Of a stretch of 59,699 nucleotides of DNA, positions 8,125 through 16,596 are shown piece by piece. The stretch's first letter is position 1. Each line of letters begins with the position of its first letter. Made by a program: the position numbers and the translations under genes. Source of the stretch: CAYRZL01 sp964428795 (lineage in GTDB: Bacteria; Bacillota; Clostridia; Lachnospirales; Lachnospiraceae); NCBI GenBank assembly GCA_964428795.1, contig CAYRZL010000006.1, positions 1 to 59,699 on the forward strand, read 5' to 3'. The notes below the pieces were generated by a model. It saw nothing but the letters and a program-made list of their open reading frames with translations, had not been told where the DNA came from and searched no databases.

Positions 8125-9594
8125 CTACATCGGTGGTACCGGTGTAGGTCTTGCGCTGTCCCAAACATCTTCCACGTCAAACAGATCCGTCAGTTTTTCA
8201 GGATAATAGTACATTCGATATCCATCCAGATTCCATCTTCCCATTCGGAACGCGTCATCCGTGATCTGCATAAATTTATTGCTTCCGTCCACATTACAGA
8301 AATAATTAAAACCGATACTCTTAAAGTATGCAAATTTTTCATTATCCATTGTATACGGGTGCCAATCCCCCAGATCGGAGCCAAAGGCAAAAATGATCAC
8401 ATCCGTTCCACCCAGGATCGGAGAGACATATGTCATCCATTTTTCAGCGTCGGTTTTCACCTTTTCCAGACTGGCAGTTCCCACATTCTGATGCCCCCAT
8501 GTATGGCTTGCAAATTCCCATCCGGTAGCCTTCATGGCGTCCGCTACCTTTGTGGCCTCCGCCACTTCATTATTCCACGCTTCCTCATCAAAATCAGGAT
8601 GCTCCTCAAACCACAGCTCCTGCACCCGATCCAGATTTTCTCTGGTCTTGTACGCAATATCGGTGCGGTACCCCAGAACTCCGTTGTATCCGGTGAGAGC
8701 CAGGATGCCTTTTGCCCCCCGATAAGAAAAATCGGGATGCTCCTGCACGAAAGAATCCAGCAGCGGAACCATATCATAATCACCCACGGAGATCGTTCCA
8801 TCTGTTTCCAGATACTCGTTCTTGACCTCGCCGTTCTCGTCAATAATCAGCTTGGTCGCCATACCGTCTCCATCCATATAGTGATAGTAAGATACGTCAT
8901 CCTGAGAGACTACCATCGCCTTCTTGCCCGGCGGAAGCATAATCGTCTGCTTTGTCATCACTTCATTTCCATCAGCGTCCGTCTCCATCTTCGCAAGATC
9001 ATGAAGGCTCACCAGCACATAACCGCGCTCATACATAATCTCTATCATTTTGTTAAACTCATCTACCGTAGTCATAACCTGATTGTATCCGGCCTCATTT
9101 TCATCGCCGTCAAAGGCAAGGCTGGTATCATAAACCAAAGTATGGAAGAAAATGTGGTACGTCTCCGTCACATCCCACTCCACACAGGAATCTCTCTCTT
9201 TTTCATAGCGTTCGATACGCTCCACCTTGTTGTCCACCTGCATCGGGGCTTTATTCAAAATGTCAATCGCTGCGTCATAATTATACTGGGCAGCCATGAT
9301 ATCTGCTCTGTTAGCCAGCAGATCTGCCGCTTTTTCTTCGATCATATTACCTGCGGCATAAGAATACTTCACCAGATCATCATCCTTTATCGTTATACCG
9401 CTCTGCTGCTCCGTATGAGATTTTGTTCCTGCATTTTTCTGACCAATCTTTGACTCAATTACCGGTTTTAACAAATGCACGACTCCCAAAATAGCAAGAA
9501 CTGCCACTATAATCAAAACAATGCAGGCTATTCTCCTGCGAATCATCCTGCGTCTTCTTCTATATCTGCTGCTTCTGCGTCTTCTACTGCTCAT
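8125..9594 (-). CDS. Membrane-anchored polysaccharide deacetylase-like protein
   Basis: About 490 residues. Seen: a very Arg-rich N-terminus, one transmembrane helix (IACIVLIIVAVLAILGVVHLL), a helical region and a C-terminal NodB-like polysaccharide deacetylase domain. The first metal/catalytic motif appears as SQDD (usually TFDD) and the HxxxH metal motif as ASHTWGHQ. A long insertion separates the two, as in a Clostridia-specific subgroup. Inferred role: extracytoplasmic cell-wall glycan modification; catalytic competence is uncertain. The start is ambiguous: ATG at 9594 follows GAGGG closely, whereas ATG at 9639 has no clear ribosome site. It is monocistronic. Confidence 0.75.
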   Translation of the reverse strand: MSSRRRRSSRYRRRRRMIRRRIACIVLIIVAVLAILGVVHLLKPVIESKIGQKNAGTKSHTEQQSGITIKDDDLVKYSYAAGNMIEEKAADLLANRADIMAAQYNYDAAIDILNKAPMQVDNKVERIERYEKERDSCVEWDVTETYHIFFHTLVYDTSLAFDGDENEAGYNQVMTTVDEFNKMIEIMYERGYVLVSLHDLAKMETDADGNEVMTKQTIMLPPGKKAMVVSQDDVSYYHYMDGDGMATKLIIDENGEVKNEYLETDGTISVGDYDMVPLLDSFVQEHPDFSYRGAKGILALTGYNGVLGYRTDIAYKTRENLDRVQELWFEEHPDFDEEAWNNEVAEATKVADAMKATGWEFASHTWGHQNVGTASLEKVKTDAEKWMTYVSPILGGTDVIIFAFGSDLGDWHPYTMDNEKFAYFKSIGFNYFCNVDGSNKFMQITDDAFRMGRWNLDGYRMYYYPEKLTDLFDVEDVWDSARPTPVPPM

Positions 9595-9828
9595 AATCCC
9601 TCGTACTTTCCAGAACCTGTTTTTCCTATCGTTCTCCATATGCGCCCATTCTATGCAGCCGCACCCTGTACACTTTTTCAAAATAAAGAAACTACTCCAT
9701 GAAAAAGTATATAACAGAACCCCACGAAAATCAAGTTCTACAATTTATTTTTCATTTTATTCACTTTTCCTTAATAAATGCCTTTTAAAAGAACTTTTTA
9801 TCTGTTCAGGTCTTTTTTTAAAAAGGTC

Positions 9829-9856
9829 TTGCATTTGAATTTGATTGTGGTATACT
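9829..9856 (+). promoter_or_regulatory. Promoter of the molybdenum-enzyme operon
   Basis: A -35 box TTGCAT (9829-9834) and a -10 box TATACT (9851-9856) are separated by 16 bp. The -10 box overlaps the first of three GTATAC hexamers. The upstream stretch 9595-9828 is A/T-rich and nothing else is recognised in it. Confidence 0.65.
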
Positions 9857-9890
9857 ATTTGTATACCAATAGTATACATACCATTTGGTA
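9849..9890 (+). promoter_or_regulatory. Candidate multi-site operator with phased GTATAC palindromes
   Basis: GTATAC occurs at 9850-9855, 9861-9866 and 9872-9877, each exactly 11 bp apart. The first two form GGTATAC-N5-GTATACC; the first and third are the cores of a 10-bp inverted repeat GTATACTATT / AATAGTATAC with 8 bp between. A further TACC-ATTT-GGTA palindrome follows at 9879-9890. Overlap with the -10 box suggests repression. The bound protein is unknown; GntR/FadR-type regulators commonly use palindromes with such cores. Confidence 0.6.
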
Positions 9891-9977
9891 ACTGCTTTTT
9901 ATGAGATTGTATTTACTTTTTGACTATTTCGGGTTTGGTACCGGAAATAGCTATTATATGTTCAAAGGGGATTTACT

Positions 9978-12683
9978 ATGAATGAAAATGTATTGATTTC
10001 AAACATGGATTTTCTTGCTGCCACAGACGTAAAAGGATTAAATGAAAATGTGGAACATATCCGTATGTTCCAAAAATCCGCGGCAGTAAAAAAAGAGGAA
10101 GAGGACGTCATCTACAAAGTCAAAACCTGCTGCCGGGCCTGCATTGCCAACTGCGGTGTCATTGCTACCGTAAAAAACGGTCGCGTAGTCAAGCTGGAGG
10201 GTAATCCGGAGGATCGTATGAGCAAAGGCCGCATGTGTGCAAAAGGCTTATCCGGCATTCAGGCACTCTATCATCCGAACCGCAACAAATATCCGATGAT
10301 GCGCGTCGGAAAGCGCGGAGAAAACAAATGGCGGCGTATTTCCTGGGATAAGGCTATTGACATCATCGCCCGCAAACTGGTGGAAACCAAACAAAAATAC
10401 GGAGCTGAAACAGTTTTCTGTTCTACCGGTGGCGGCGGCAATCCGGAGATTTGGAGCATTGCCCGTTTCTGCAATATTTTCGGTACACCAAACTGGTTTG
10501 AACCGGGTTGTGCGCAGTGCTATCTGCCCCGTGTACTGGCTTACACTATGATGTATGGCGGTGTAGACCCGAGTATTGCAGATTCCAATTCACTGGAAAT
10601 CTATGACACACAGGATACTCCGATTCAGACATTGGTTCTATGGGGGACAGCTCCTTCCTATTCCTGTCCTGCCAGCGGCGGCGGCGCTGTGGCTGATTTG
10701 AGGGCAAACGGAGTAAAAACCGTTGTCATCGATCCCCGGCTGACGCCGGATGCAGCAAAAGCAACCGTATGGCTTCCGGTTCGTCCGGGCACGGATGTGG
10801 CACTGATGCTCTCCTGGATCCGTTATATTATGGAACATAAACTGTATGATGCGGAATTTGTCATGAAATGGACGAATCTTCCTTATCTGGTAGACGTGGA
10901 ATCCAAAATGCAGCTTCGTGCAGAAAAAAGCGATGATCCTGATATTCCTGACACCTTTATGGTCTGGGACACAAACACAAACAGCGCAAAACCTATGGCT
11001 TATCCCTGGGATGATGCCCTTGCTCCGGCTCTTACCGGCGCCTTTGAGACAGACGGACGGATCTGCAAGACCGGTTACCAGCTTCTCTGGGAGCAGGTGG
11101 AAAAATATACGTTGGAATATGCCGCAGAGATCTGCCAGCTTGATGCTGATAAAATTGAGGAAGCCATTCTGCTTTATGCAAAGAATACGCCCAGCGGTAT
11201 CGCTCTCGGTGTAAGTACCGACCAGACCCCAAACTCCGTACAGGCGGCCATGTCCACCTCCATTCTGGATCTCCTTATGGGTAATGTGGAAAAACCGGGC
11301 GCACTTCTGCAGCGTTTTAAAACAAGCGGTGTGTTCGATATGCCAAACTACCCTGTACCTATCGCTGCCGATAAGCTGCCGGATGAACAGTTGAAAAAAC
11401 GTCTTGGGGGAAATGAATTTAAGGGGCTTCACATCTGGTATGCAGGACATATCACCAGTATCTTCGATGCGGTTCTCACCGGAAAGCCTTACAAGCCGAG
11501 AGTCTGGATCGACCGCTCCGGCAACAAAATGGCCGCTGTCGCAGACAGCCAGAAAGTGAAAAGAGTTATCGACGAGCTGGATTTCATCGTACATATGTAT
11601 ATGTATCCAACCTCCTTCTCCGCCTATGCAGACATTCTGCTTCCTACGGAAGAATGGCTGGAAACCAACATGATCGTGGAAACCTGCAATACCCTCTGCG
11701 CAAGACAGCAGGTAACCCATCTTTGGGAGACAATGGACGAGACACTGATCTGGTCTAAAATCGCCAGGCGCTGCGCAGAGCTTGGCGACGAAGATTGTAA
11801 AAAAGCTTTTGATGCTGAATATATGGGAAAGGATCTTCCTTACTGGGATAAAGTGACCGATCTGTGGGATCATTTTCTGGGACGTATCGGTATGACCTTT
11901 GAGGATCTGAAAAAGCAGACCCCATACACTTACATGTCAAAAGAAGAGTGGAAGGACTATTATGTATATTTAAAAACAGACCCGAAAACAAACCTGCCCC
12001 AGGGATTTGCAACTCCATCCAAAAAATGTGAGCTGTATCTGGAAAGCATGATCACACTGGGCCGCACCGGACAGCCCTTTTCCAAATGCGAACTTCCGCC
12101 TGCTTCCAAAGATTATGAACCGCTTCCATACTATCTGGAACCGGTAGAAAGTCCGTTGGATGTGGAGGGACTGGCAAAAGAATACCCGCTGGTTATGACA
12201 AATGGCCGCATACCGTTTTTCCATCACAACACACTGCGCAATGTCCCATGGCTGCGTGAAATTTATCCGGTTCCGGAGCTTTGGATGTATCCGACGGATG
12301 CAGCAAAATACGGTCTTGAGGACGGGCAATGGGCATGGATCGAATCCCAGCGCGGCAAAATTCGCGCTGTCGTATCCGTAACAGAAGGGATCAAACCGGG
12401 TGTTGTATATATGGAGCGTTTCTGGAATCCGGAAACACTGCACACAAAAACCCACGGATGGCAGGAAATGAATGTAAATATGCTGACCCGCGCGGATGGC
12501 CCTTTCAACGACGTAGTAGGAACCTACACACTCCGCGGTTTTCTTGTAAAAGTATATCCGGCAAAAGAACCGCCGGAAGGCATCTGGAAAAATCCTCAGG
12601 ATTTCACCTCATGGCTGGCAAGACCAAGTGATCCGACTCCTGAGCACGGAGATATGAACAAAAAGGAGGCAACCACAGTATGA
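9978..12683 (+). CDS. Molybdopterin (Mo/W-bisMGD) oxidoreductase, catalytic subunit
   Basis: A DMSO-reductase superfamily catalytic subunit of 901 residues. Seen: an N-terminal [4Fe-4S] site (C52, C55, C59 and C87 in CRACIANC ... GRMCAKG), the molybdopterin domains (ISWDKAIDIIARKL, VLWGTAPSYS, VVIDPRLTPDAAKATVWLPVRPGTD), a candidate metal-ligand region GCAQC with C178 and C181, and a C-terminal MGD-binding barrel (LVMTNGRIPFFHHNTLRNVPWL). There is no Tat signal, so it should be cytoplasmic. The motif style is nearest to the broad group that includes acetylene hydratase and catechol dehydroxylases, but the substrate cannot be told. It heads a four-gene operon with a ferredoxin and AsrA/AsrB-type electron-input proteins, so it is probably a reductase. 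Confidence 0.88.
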   Translation: MNENVLISNMDFLAATDVKGLNENVEHIRMFQKSAAVKKEEEDVIYKVKTCCRACIANCGVIATVKNGRVVKLEGNPEDRMSKGRMCAKGLSGIQALYHPNRNKYPMMRVGKRGENKWRRISWDKAIDIIARKLVETKQKYGAETVFCSTGGGGNPEIWSIARFCNIFGTPNWFEPGCAQCYLPRVLAYTMMYGGVDPSIADSNSLEIYDTQDTPIQTLVLWGTAPSYSCPASGGGAVADLRANGVKTVVIDPRLTPDAAKATVWLPVRPGTDVALMLSWIRYIMEHKLYDAEFVMKWTNLPYLVDVESKMQLRAEKSDDPDIPDTFMVWDTNTNSAKPMAYPWDDALAPALTGAFETDGRICKTGYQLLWEQVEKYTLEYAAEICQLDADKIEEAILLYAKNTPSGIALGVSTDQTPNSVQAAMSTSILDLLMGNVEKPGALLQRFKTSGVFDMPNYPVPIAADKLPDEQLKKRLGGNEFKGLHIWYAGHITSIFDAVLTGKPYKPRVWIDRSGNKMAAVADSQKVKRVIDELDFIVHMYMYPTSFSAYADILLPTEEWLETNMIVETCNTLCARQQVTHLWETMDETLIWSKIARRCAELGDEDCKKAFDAEYMGKDLPYWDKVTDLWDHFLGRIGMTFEDLKKQTPYTYMSKEEWKDYYVYLKTDPKTNLPQGFATPSKKCELYLESMITLGRTGQPFSKCELPPASKDYEPLPYYLEPVESPLDVEGLAKEYPLVMTNGRIPFFHHNTLRNVPWLREIYPVPELWMYPTDAAKYGLEDGQWAWIESQRGKIRAVVSVTEGIKPGVVYMERFWNPETLHTKTHGWQEMNVNMLTRADGPFNDVVGTYTLRGFLVKVYPAKEPPEGIWKNPQDFTSWLARPSDPTPEHGDMNKKEATTV

Positions 12684-13315
12684 AACAATATGCATTTGTG
12701 GTAGAATTAGATAGATGTATCGGCTGCAAGGGCTGTCAGGTGGCCTGTAAAATGGAAAATGGCACGGATCTCGGCTCCGACCGTACAAAAGTGCGTATGG
12801 TAGGACCCGTCGGAACTTATCCGAATTTACAGATGTACTTTTTGCCTACCATGTGTCAGCAATGCGAAAATCCGGTGTGTGTACGCGTCTGCCCCACCGG
12901 AGCTGTATATAAAAGTAAAGAGAATGGAATTGTTTCTATTGAGCAGAAAAAATGTATCGGATGCCATAGCTGCAACAAAGAATGTCCGTATCATGCAAAC
13001 ACATTCAGCGAAATGAAACGTGCCATGGATAAATGTACCATCTGCGCAGAGGCAAGAGAACGGGGCGAACAGCCTGCATGTGTACGCAACTGTTCCGGTC
13101 GTGCCCTTCATTTCGGCGATATCAATAATCCGGAGAGTGAGGTATCCAGACTGATTGCCGAAGCCGGTGAGGAGCATGTATTCCGCCTGAGAGACTTTGG
13201 GAACGGACCATCTACCAGATACATTTTAAAAAATGCCCAGTGGCAGGATATCCTTCCACCGGAAATTGACGAAGTATCCTTCGGAAAGGGAGGCAGCAGA
13301 TATTATGACCACTAA
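12680..13315 (+). CDS. DmsB/HycB-type four-cluster ferredoxin subunit
   Basis: An electron-transfer subunit of 211 residues that should link the catalytic subunit to the AsrAB-like pair. Seen: four Cys groups of the DmsB type, CIGCKGCQVAC at residues 13-23, CQQCENPVCVRVCPTG, CIGCHSCNKECPY and CTICAEARERGEQPACVRNC, expected to hold four [4Fe-4S] clusters. Its ATG overlaps the stop of the catalytic subunit (ATGA), and AAAGGAGG precedes it. No signal peptide is present, consistent with a soluble complex. Confidence 0.92.
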   Translation: MKQYAFVVELDRCIGCKGCQVACKMENGTDLGSDRTKVRMVGPVGTYPNLQMYFLPTMCQQCENPVCVRVCPTGAVYKSKENGIVSIEQKKCIGCHSCNKECPYHANTFSEMKRAMDKCTICAEARERGEQPACVRNCSGRALHFGDINNPESEVSRLIAEAGEEHVFRLRDFGNGPSTRYILKNAQWQDILPPEIDEVSFGKGGSRYYDH

Positions 13316-15041
13316 TAAAAAAGCTGAATTTAAGCAATTGATGTTAAACCGCCGCAATCTCTATCATCTGTTTGCGCGGTTCTTTCAAAAGGAAATCGAT
13401 GAAGATTTCCTAAATATCCTCAAACAAATTGAGTTTCCGGTAGACCGGGAGGAAAACGCTCTGACTGAATTTCGGGATGCGCTGCACAGGTTGAATGAAT
13501 ATTTTGAATACGACGCCGGAGAAACGCTGGAAGATCTGGCTGCAGACTATGCCAAAACCTTCCTCGGTGCAGGTCAGGCGCAGGGGGACTCCGCATTCCC
13601 TTATGAGTCCGTATATACCAGTCCGAAACATATTATGATGCAGGATGCATGGAATCAGGTCTGTGAAATCTATGAGTCAAAGGGAATCACCCTTGCAGAT
13701 CATGCTTCCGACCTGATGGAAGACCATATCACAATGGAAATGGAGTTTATGGCATACCTGTGTGATGAGACCAGCCAATACACGGAAACGCTTGCCGGTC
13801 TGGAAGAACAGAGGGAATTTTTGAATAAGCATCTGTTAAACTGGGCGCCGGAATTTTGTCTGGATATCAAATATCATGCTGACACCGAATTTTACCGTAT
13901 GGTAGGCCAGTTGACGACAGGCTTTTTGCAGCTTGACAGTTTTATTCTGGATCGCATGATCAACGAGCGAAAATCCCGCTCCACCACATCCAGAAACTTT
14001 TTTATATCCCGTACCCGGATGAATGAGATTTTAAAAGAGCTTCAGAATGATTATCATATTTATGCACCGAAGCATATCCCGGATCGCGGACACTGGGAAA
14101 CCGATGGTCTGGTCCGTTATCAGGAAATTGAAACCTTAGAAGAAATCGTATGCGACAGACAGTCCGACTTCTCTGCAAAGGAAGTCATTTATCCGATTTC
14201 CCAGACAATCTTTAAATTTGATGAAAACCACTGCGTAGAAACTATTACAAAGGATCCAAAGGGTATCATTATTTTTGCACGCCCCTGCGATATCAATGGT
14301 TTCAAACGTCTGGATAACATGTTTCTTGCAAACGGGGGCATGAGTGATGTGTACTATAAACAGATGCGTGATAAGGTAAAGTTCTTTATGATGGAATGTC
14401 CTGAAAGCTGGGACAACTGCTTCTGTGTCTCCATGGGCACCAATAAATGCGAAAATTACAGCATTGCATGGCGGCTTCATGAAAAAAATATTTACTTGAA
14501 GGTAAAGGATGCCGAGTTTATCGACTACTTTGAGCGTGATACAGAATGCTTCTATACGCCTTCCTACATAAAGGAAAACCAGCGTAAGGTAAAGATTCCC
14601 GAGATCAAAGATTCTTCTATGCTGCGTGATATTTTTAACCTGGAATTTTGGAAAAATTATAATGAGGACTGCATCTCCTGCGGTGGATGTAATACCGTAT
14701 GCCCGACTTGCAGCTGCTTTGATACGGTAGATTATCTGAATCAGGAAAACAGCCGCAAAGGTGAACGCCGTCGGATCTGGTCCTCCTGTATGCTGCAGGA
14801 TTTCTCAAAAACCGCAGGCGGAAATATCGCCCGCAAAATGCCGGAACAGATGATGCGCTTTAAAACAATGCACAAGGTATATGATTATAATTCACGTTTC
14901 GGCGGCAATGAACATATGTGTGTAGGCTGCGGACGCTGCATGCAGCGATGTACACAGGATATTTCCTTTATCGACACGATCAACCGGCTCAGCGAAGAAG
15001 TCGACCGGCTGACCGCTGAAAAAGAAGAACAGAAAGGCTGA
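13305..15041 (+). CDS. TorD-like chaperone fused to an AsrA-like iron-sulfur subunit
   Basis: A 578-residue two-domain protein. Residues 1 to about 215 are an all-helical TorD/DmsD-like domain (LYHLFARFF, LAADYAKTFLGAG, PYESVYTSPKHIMMQD, MEMEFMAYL), the family that guards maturation of molybdenum enzymes. Residues about 235-578 resemble anaerobic sulfite reductase subunit A, with IIFARPCDINGFKRLD and two cluster motifs, CISCGGCNTVCPTC at 456-469 and CVGCGRCMQRC at 539-549. The start at 13305 follows AAAGGGAGG and overlaps the ferredoxin end by 11 bases; a longer frame from 13233 is unlikely. Fusing the chaperone to an electron-input subunit of the same operon is unusual. No catalytic AsrC is nearby. 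Confidence 0.85.
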   Translation: MTTNKKAEFKQLMLNRRNLYHLFARFFQKEIDEDFLNILKQIEFPVDREENALTEFRDALHRLNEYFEYDAGETLEDLAADYAKTFLGAGQAQGDSAFPYESVYTSPKHIMMQDAWNQVCEIYESKGITLADHASDLMEDHITMEMEFMAYLCDETSQYTETLAGLEEQREFLNKHLLNWAPEFCLDIKYHADTEFYRMVGQLTTGFLQLDSFILDRMINERKSRSTTSRNFFISRTRMNEILKELQNDYHIYAPKHIPDRGHWETDGLVRYQEIETLEEIVCDRQSDFSAKEVIYPISQTIFKFDENHCVETITKDPKGIIIFARPCDINGFKRLDNMFLANGGMSDVYYKQMRDKVKFFMMECPESWDNCFCVSMGTNKCENYSIAWRLHEKNIYLKVKDAEFIDYFERDTECFYTPSYIKENQRKVKIPEIKDSSMLRDIFNLEFWKNYNEDCISCGGCNTVCPTCSCFDTVDYLNQENSRKGERRRIWSSCMLQDFSKTAGGNIARKMPEQMMRFKTMHKVYDYNSRFGGNEHMCVGCGRCMQRCTQDISFIDTINRLSEEVDRLTAEKEEQKG

Positions 15042-15045
15042 TACT

Positions 15046-15840
15046 ATGGAAAATAATGTTTTGGTCCCAAAACCACATAAAATTTTAAGTATGTTAACGC
15101 ATACCGCAACAGAGTGCACCTTTCGTGTACGCTGTGACAACGAGCCGAATTATGGTCAGTTTTTCATGCTCTCTCTGCCAAAGGTAGGCGAGGCGCCGAT
15201 TTCCGCCAGCGGAAAAGGACCCGGCTATGTAGAATTTACCATCCGAAACGTCGGACTTCTGACACAGGCAATTTTTGATCTGGAGCCCGGAAAATCTATC
15301 TTTCTGCGGGGGCCCTACGGAAATCATTTTCCGGTAAAACAATTTGAAAACAAAGACCTGCTGATCATCTGCGGCGGTACCGGTATGGCTCCTGTTATGA
15401 CTATGATCAATCATTTTTATGATCATCCGGAAGTATGCAAATCTGTAAATATCATATCGGGATTTAAAAATGCGGAAGCAGTATTGTTCCGTGATGAAAT
15501 CCAGAAATTTAAAAGTCGTTTCAATATGATCGCTACGCTGGATAATGATGAAAAAGAAGGGTTTGAAACAGGCATGGTAACTGCTCATATCAGCAAAATT
15601 CCGATCAAATCCTTTGATGACTACAATATCGTTATCGTAGGACCTCCGGTGATGATGCACTTTGCTGCACTGGAATGCGTGAAAAATGGTGCGGAGGAAT
15701 CCAAAATATGGGTTTCTTTTGAACGCAAGATGTGCTGCGGTGTGGGAAAATGCGGTCATTGCAAAATCAATGATACCTATGTATGTCTGGACGGTCCTGT
15801 ATTCAACTATCAGGACGCAAAAGACCGATTAATGGACTAG
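15046..15840 (+). CDS. AsrB-like FAD/NAD(P)H oxidoreductase with a [2Fe-2S] site
   Basis: A 264-residue flavoprotein resembling anaerobic sulfite reductase subunit B and dihydroorotate dehydrogenase PyrK-type reductases. Seen: an FAD-binding barrel (YGQFFMLSLPKVGEAPISAS, where PISAS is the flavin motif), the NAD(P)-binding CGGTGMAPVMTMINHF and VGPPVMM segments, and a C-terminal Cys cluster CCGVGKCGHCKINDTYVC starting at residue 230. It should pass electrons from NAD(P)H to the AsrA-like protein. It begins 4 bases after the preceding stop and is the last gene of the operon. Confidence 0.9.
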   Translation: MENNVLVPKPHKILSMLTHTATECTFRVRCDNEPNYGQFFMLSLPKVGEAPISASGKGPGYVEFTIRNVGLLTQAIFDLEPGKSIFLRGPYGNHFPVKQFENKDLLIICGGTGMAPVMTMINHFYDHPEVCKSVNIISGFKNAEAVLFRDEIQKFKSRFNMIATLDNDEKEGFETGMVTAHISKIPIKSFDDYNIVIVGPPVMMHFAALECVKNGAEESKIWVSFERKMCCGVGKCGHCKINDTYVCLDGPVFNYQDAKDRLMD

Positions 15841-15845
15841 AAAAA

Positions 15846-15879
15846 ACAGGGCGGAACACACATGAAAATTCCGCCCTGT
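15846..15879. terminator. Convergent terminator
   Basis: The perfect 11-bp stem ACAGGGCGGAA / TTCCGCCCTGT has a 12-base loop. On the minus strand it is followed by six T, a strong terminator for the zinc-ribbon gene. On the plus strand the T-run is poor, but it lies right after the last gene of the molybdenum operon. Confidence 0.85.
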
Positions 15880-15918
15880 CTGCTATTATATTCTTACTTG
15901 TTACAAAATATCAGCCGA

Positions 15919-16458
15919 TTACTCAGCATCAACTTCCTGTGCATCCGCTGCTTCTTCGCTGTCAACAACCTCGCCTGTCACTGCTTCTGCTGTTTCTTTG
16001 GCAGCCTCATCGACAACCTCTTTTGCATCCTCAAACACATCTTCCTTCACAGGTTCCGGTGTTTCCTTTGGCTCTGCCGCTTCTTCCGGCTCTACTACAG
16101 GAATCTCAATCTCACATTTTGCTCCGCAGCATGGGCAGAAATTTGCAAACGTATCAATGGTTCCACCGCAGTTTGAACAGCGTTTGATACCACGAAACTC
16201 ATCCTGCTGCTTTTTCAGCTTCTGAATCTTTGCAAATGCCTCTGTAACATCAGCCATCTGTGTATATGCCGGAGCATCATCATTTTTATGATCTTTGTAA
16301 TATGCGCGACCAATCTCCGCATACTTTTTCTCGATCAGGCTCTGCATGTTCTTAATCTCTACTGCAACCTTTGCCTGATCCTTCCACTCACGCGCCTTGT
16401 TCATACCCTCTTTGCTGACCGATGAAAGCGTACCTCTGATATCATCAAACAATGCCAT
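15919..16458 (-). CDS. Coiled-coil and zinc-ribbon protein of unknown function
   Basis: A 179-residue soluble protein. Seen: an N-terminal amphipathic helical region, about residues 1-85, with coiled-coil character; a single zinc ribbon CSNCGGTIDTFANFCPCCG around residues 94-112; and a very acidic, low-complexity C-terminal tail rich in Glu, Ala and Val. AAGGAGG precedes the ATG. Proteins of this layout are common in Lachnospiraceae, but I know of no assigned function. It is monocistronic and convergent with the molybdenum operon. Confidence 0.8.
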   Translation of the reverse strand: MALFDDIRGTLSSVSKEGMNKAREWKDQAKVAVEIKNMQSLIEKKYAEIGRAYYKDHKNDDAPAYTQMADVTEAFAKIQKLKKQQDEFRGIKRCSNCGGTIDTFANFCPCCGAKCEIEIPVVEPEEAAEPKETPEPVKEDVFEDAKEVVDEAAKETAEAVTGEVVDSEEAADAQEVDAE

Positions 16459-16596
16459 AGTAATATCCTCCTTTATTTTCCCACACTAACATTATGTTTC
16501 TTTGATTATAAACCTTCCGTTATGGAATGAAAAGAAAAAAAATATTATATTTTTATAAACACAAACAGTATCATTTCGATTCGCACACCATCCGCA

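Noticed and set aside
8359..9453. A 364-codon plus-strand frame opposite the deacetylase-like gene
   Set aside because: Antisense shadow of a real gene; the encoded sequence has no recognisable features.
10638..11873. A 411-codon minus-strand frame inside the molybdenum-enzyme gene
   Set aside because: It is antisense to a gene with clear family motifs; composition and lack of signals mark it as a shadow.
13305..15840. Anaerobic sulfite reductase operon asrABC
   Set aside because: AsrA- and AsrB-like genes are present, but no sirohaem AsrC follows; a terminator comes right after asrB, and the operon begins with a molybdopterin enzyme.
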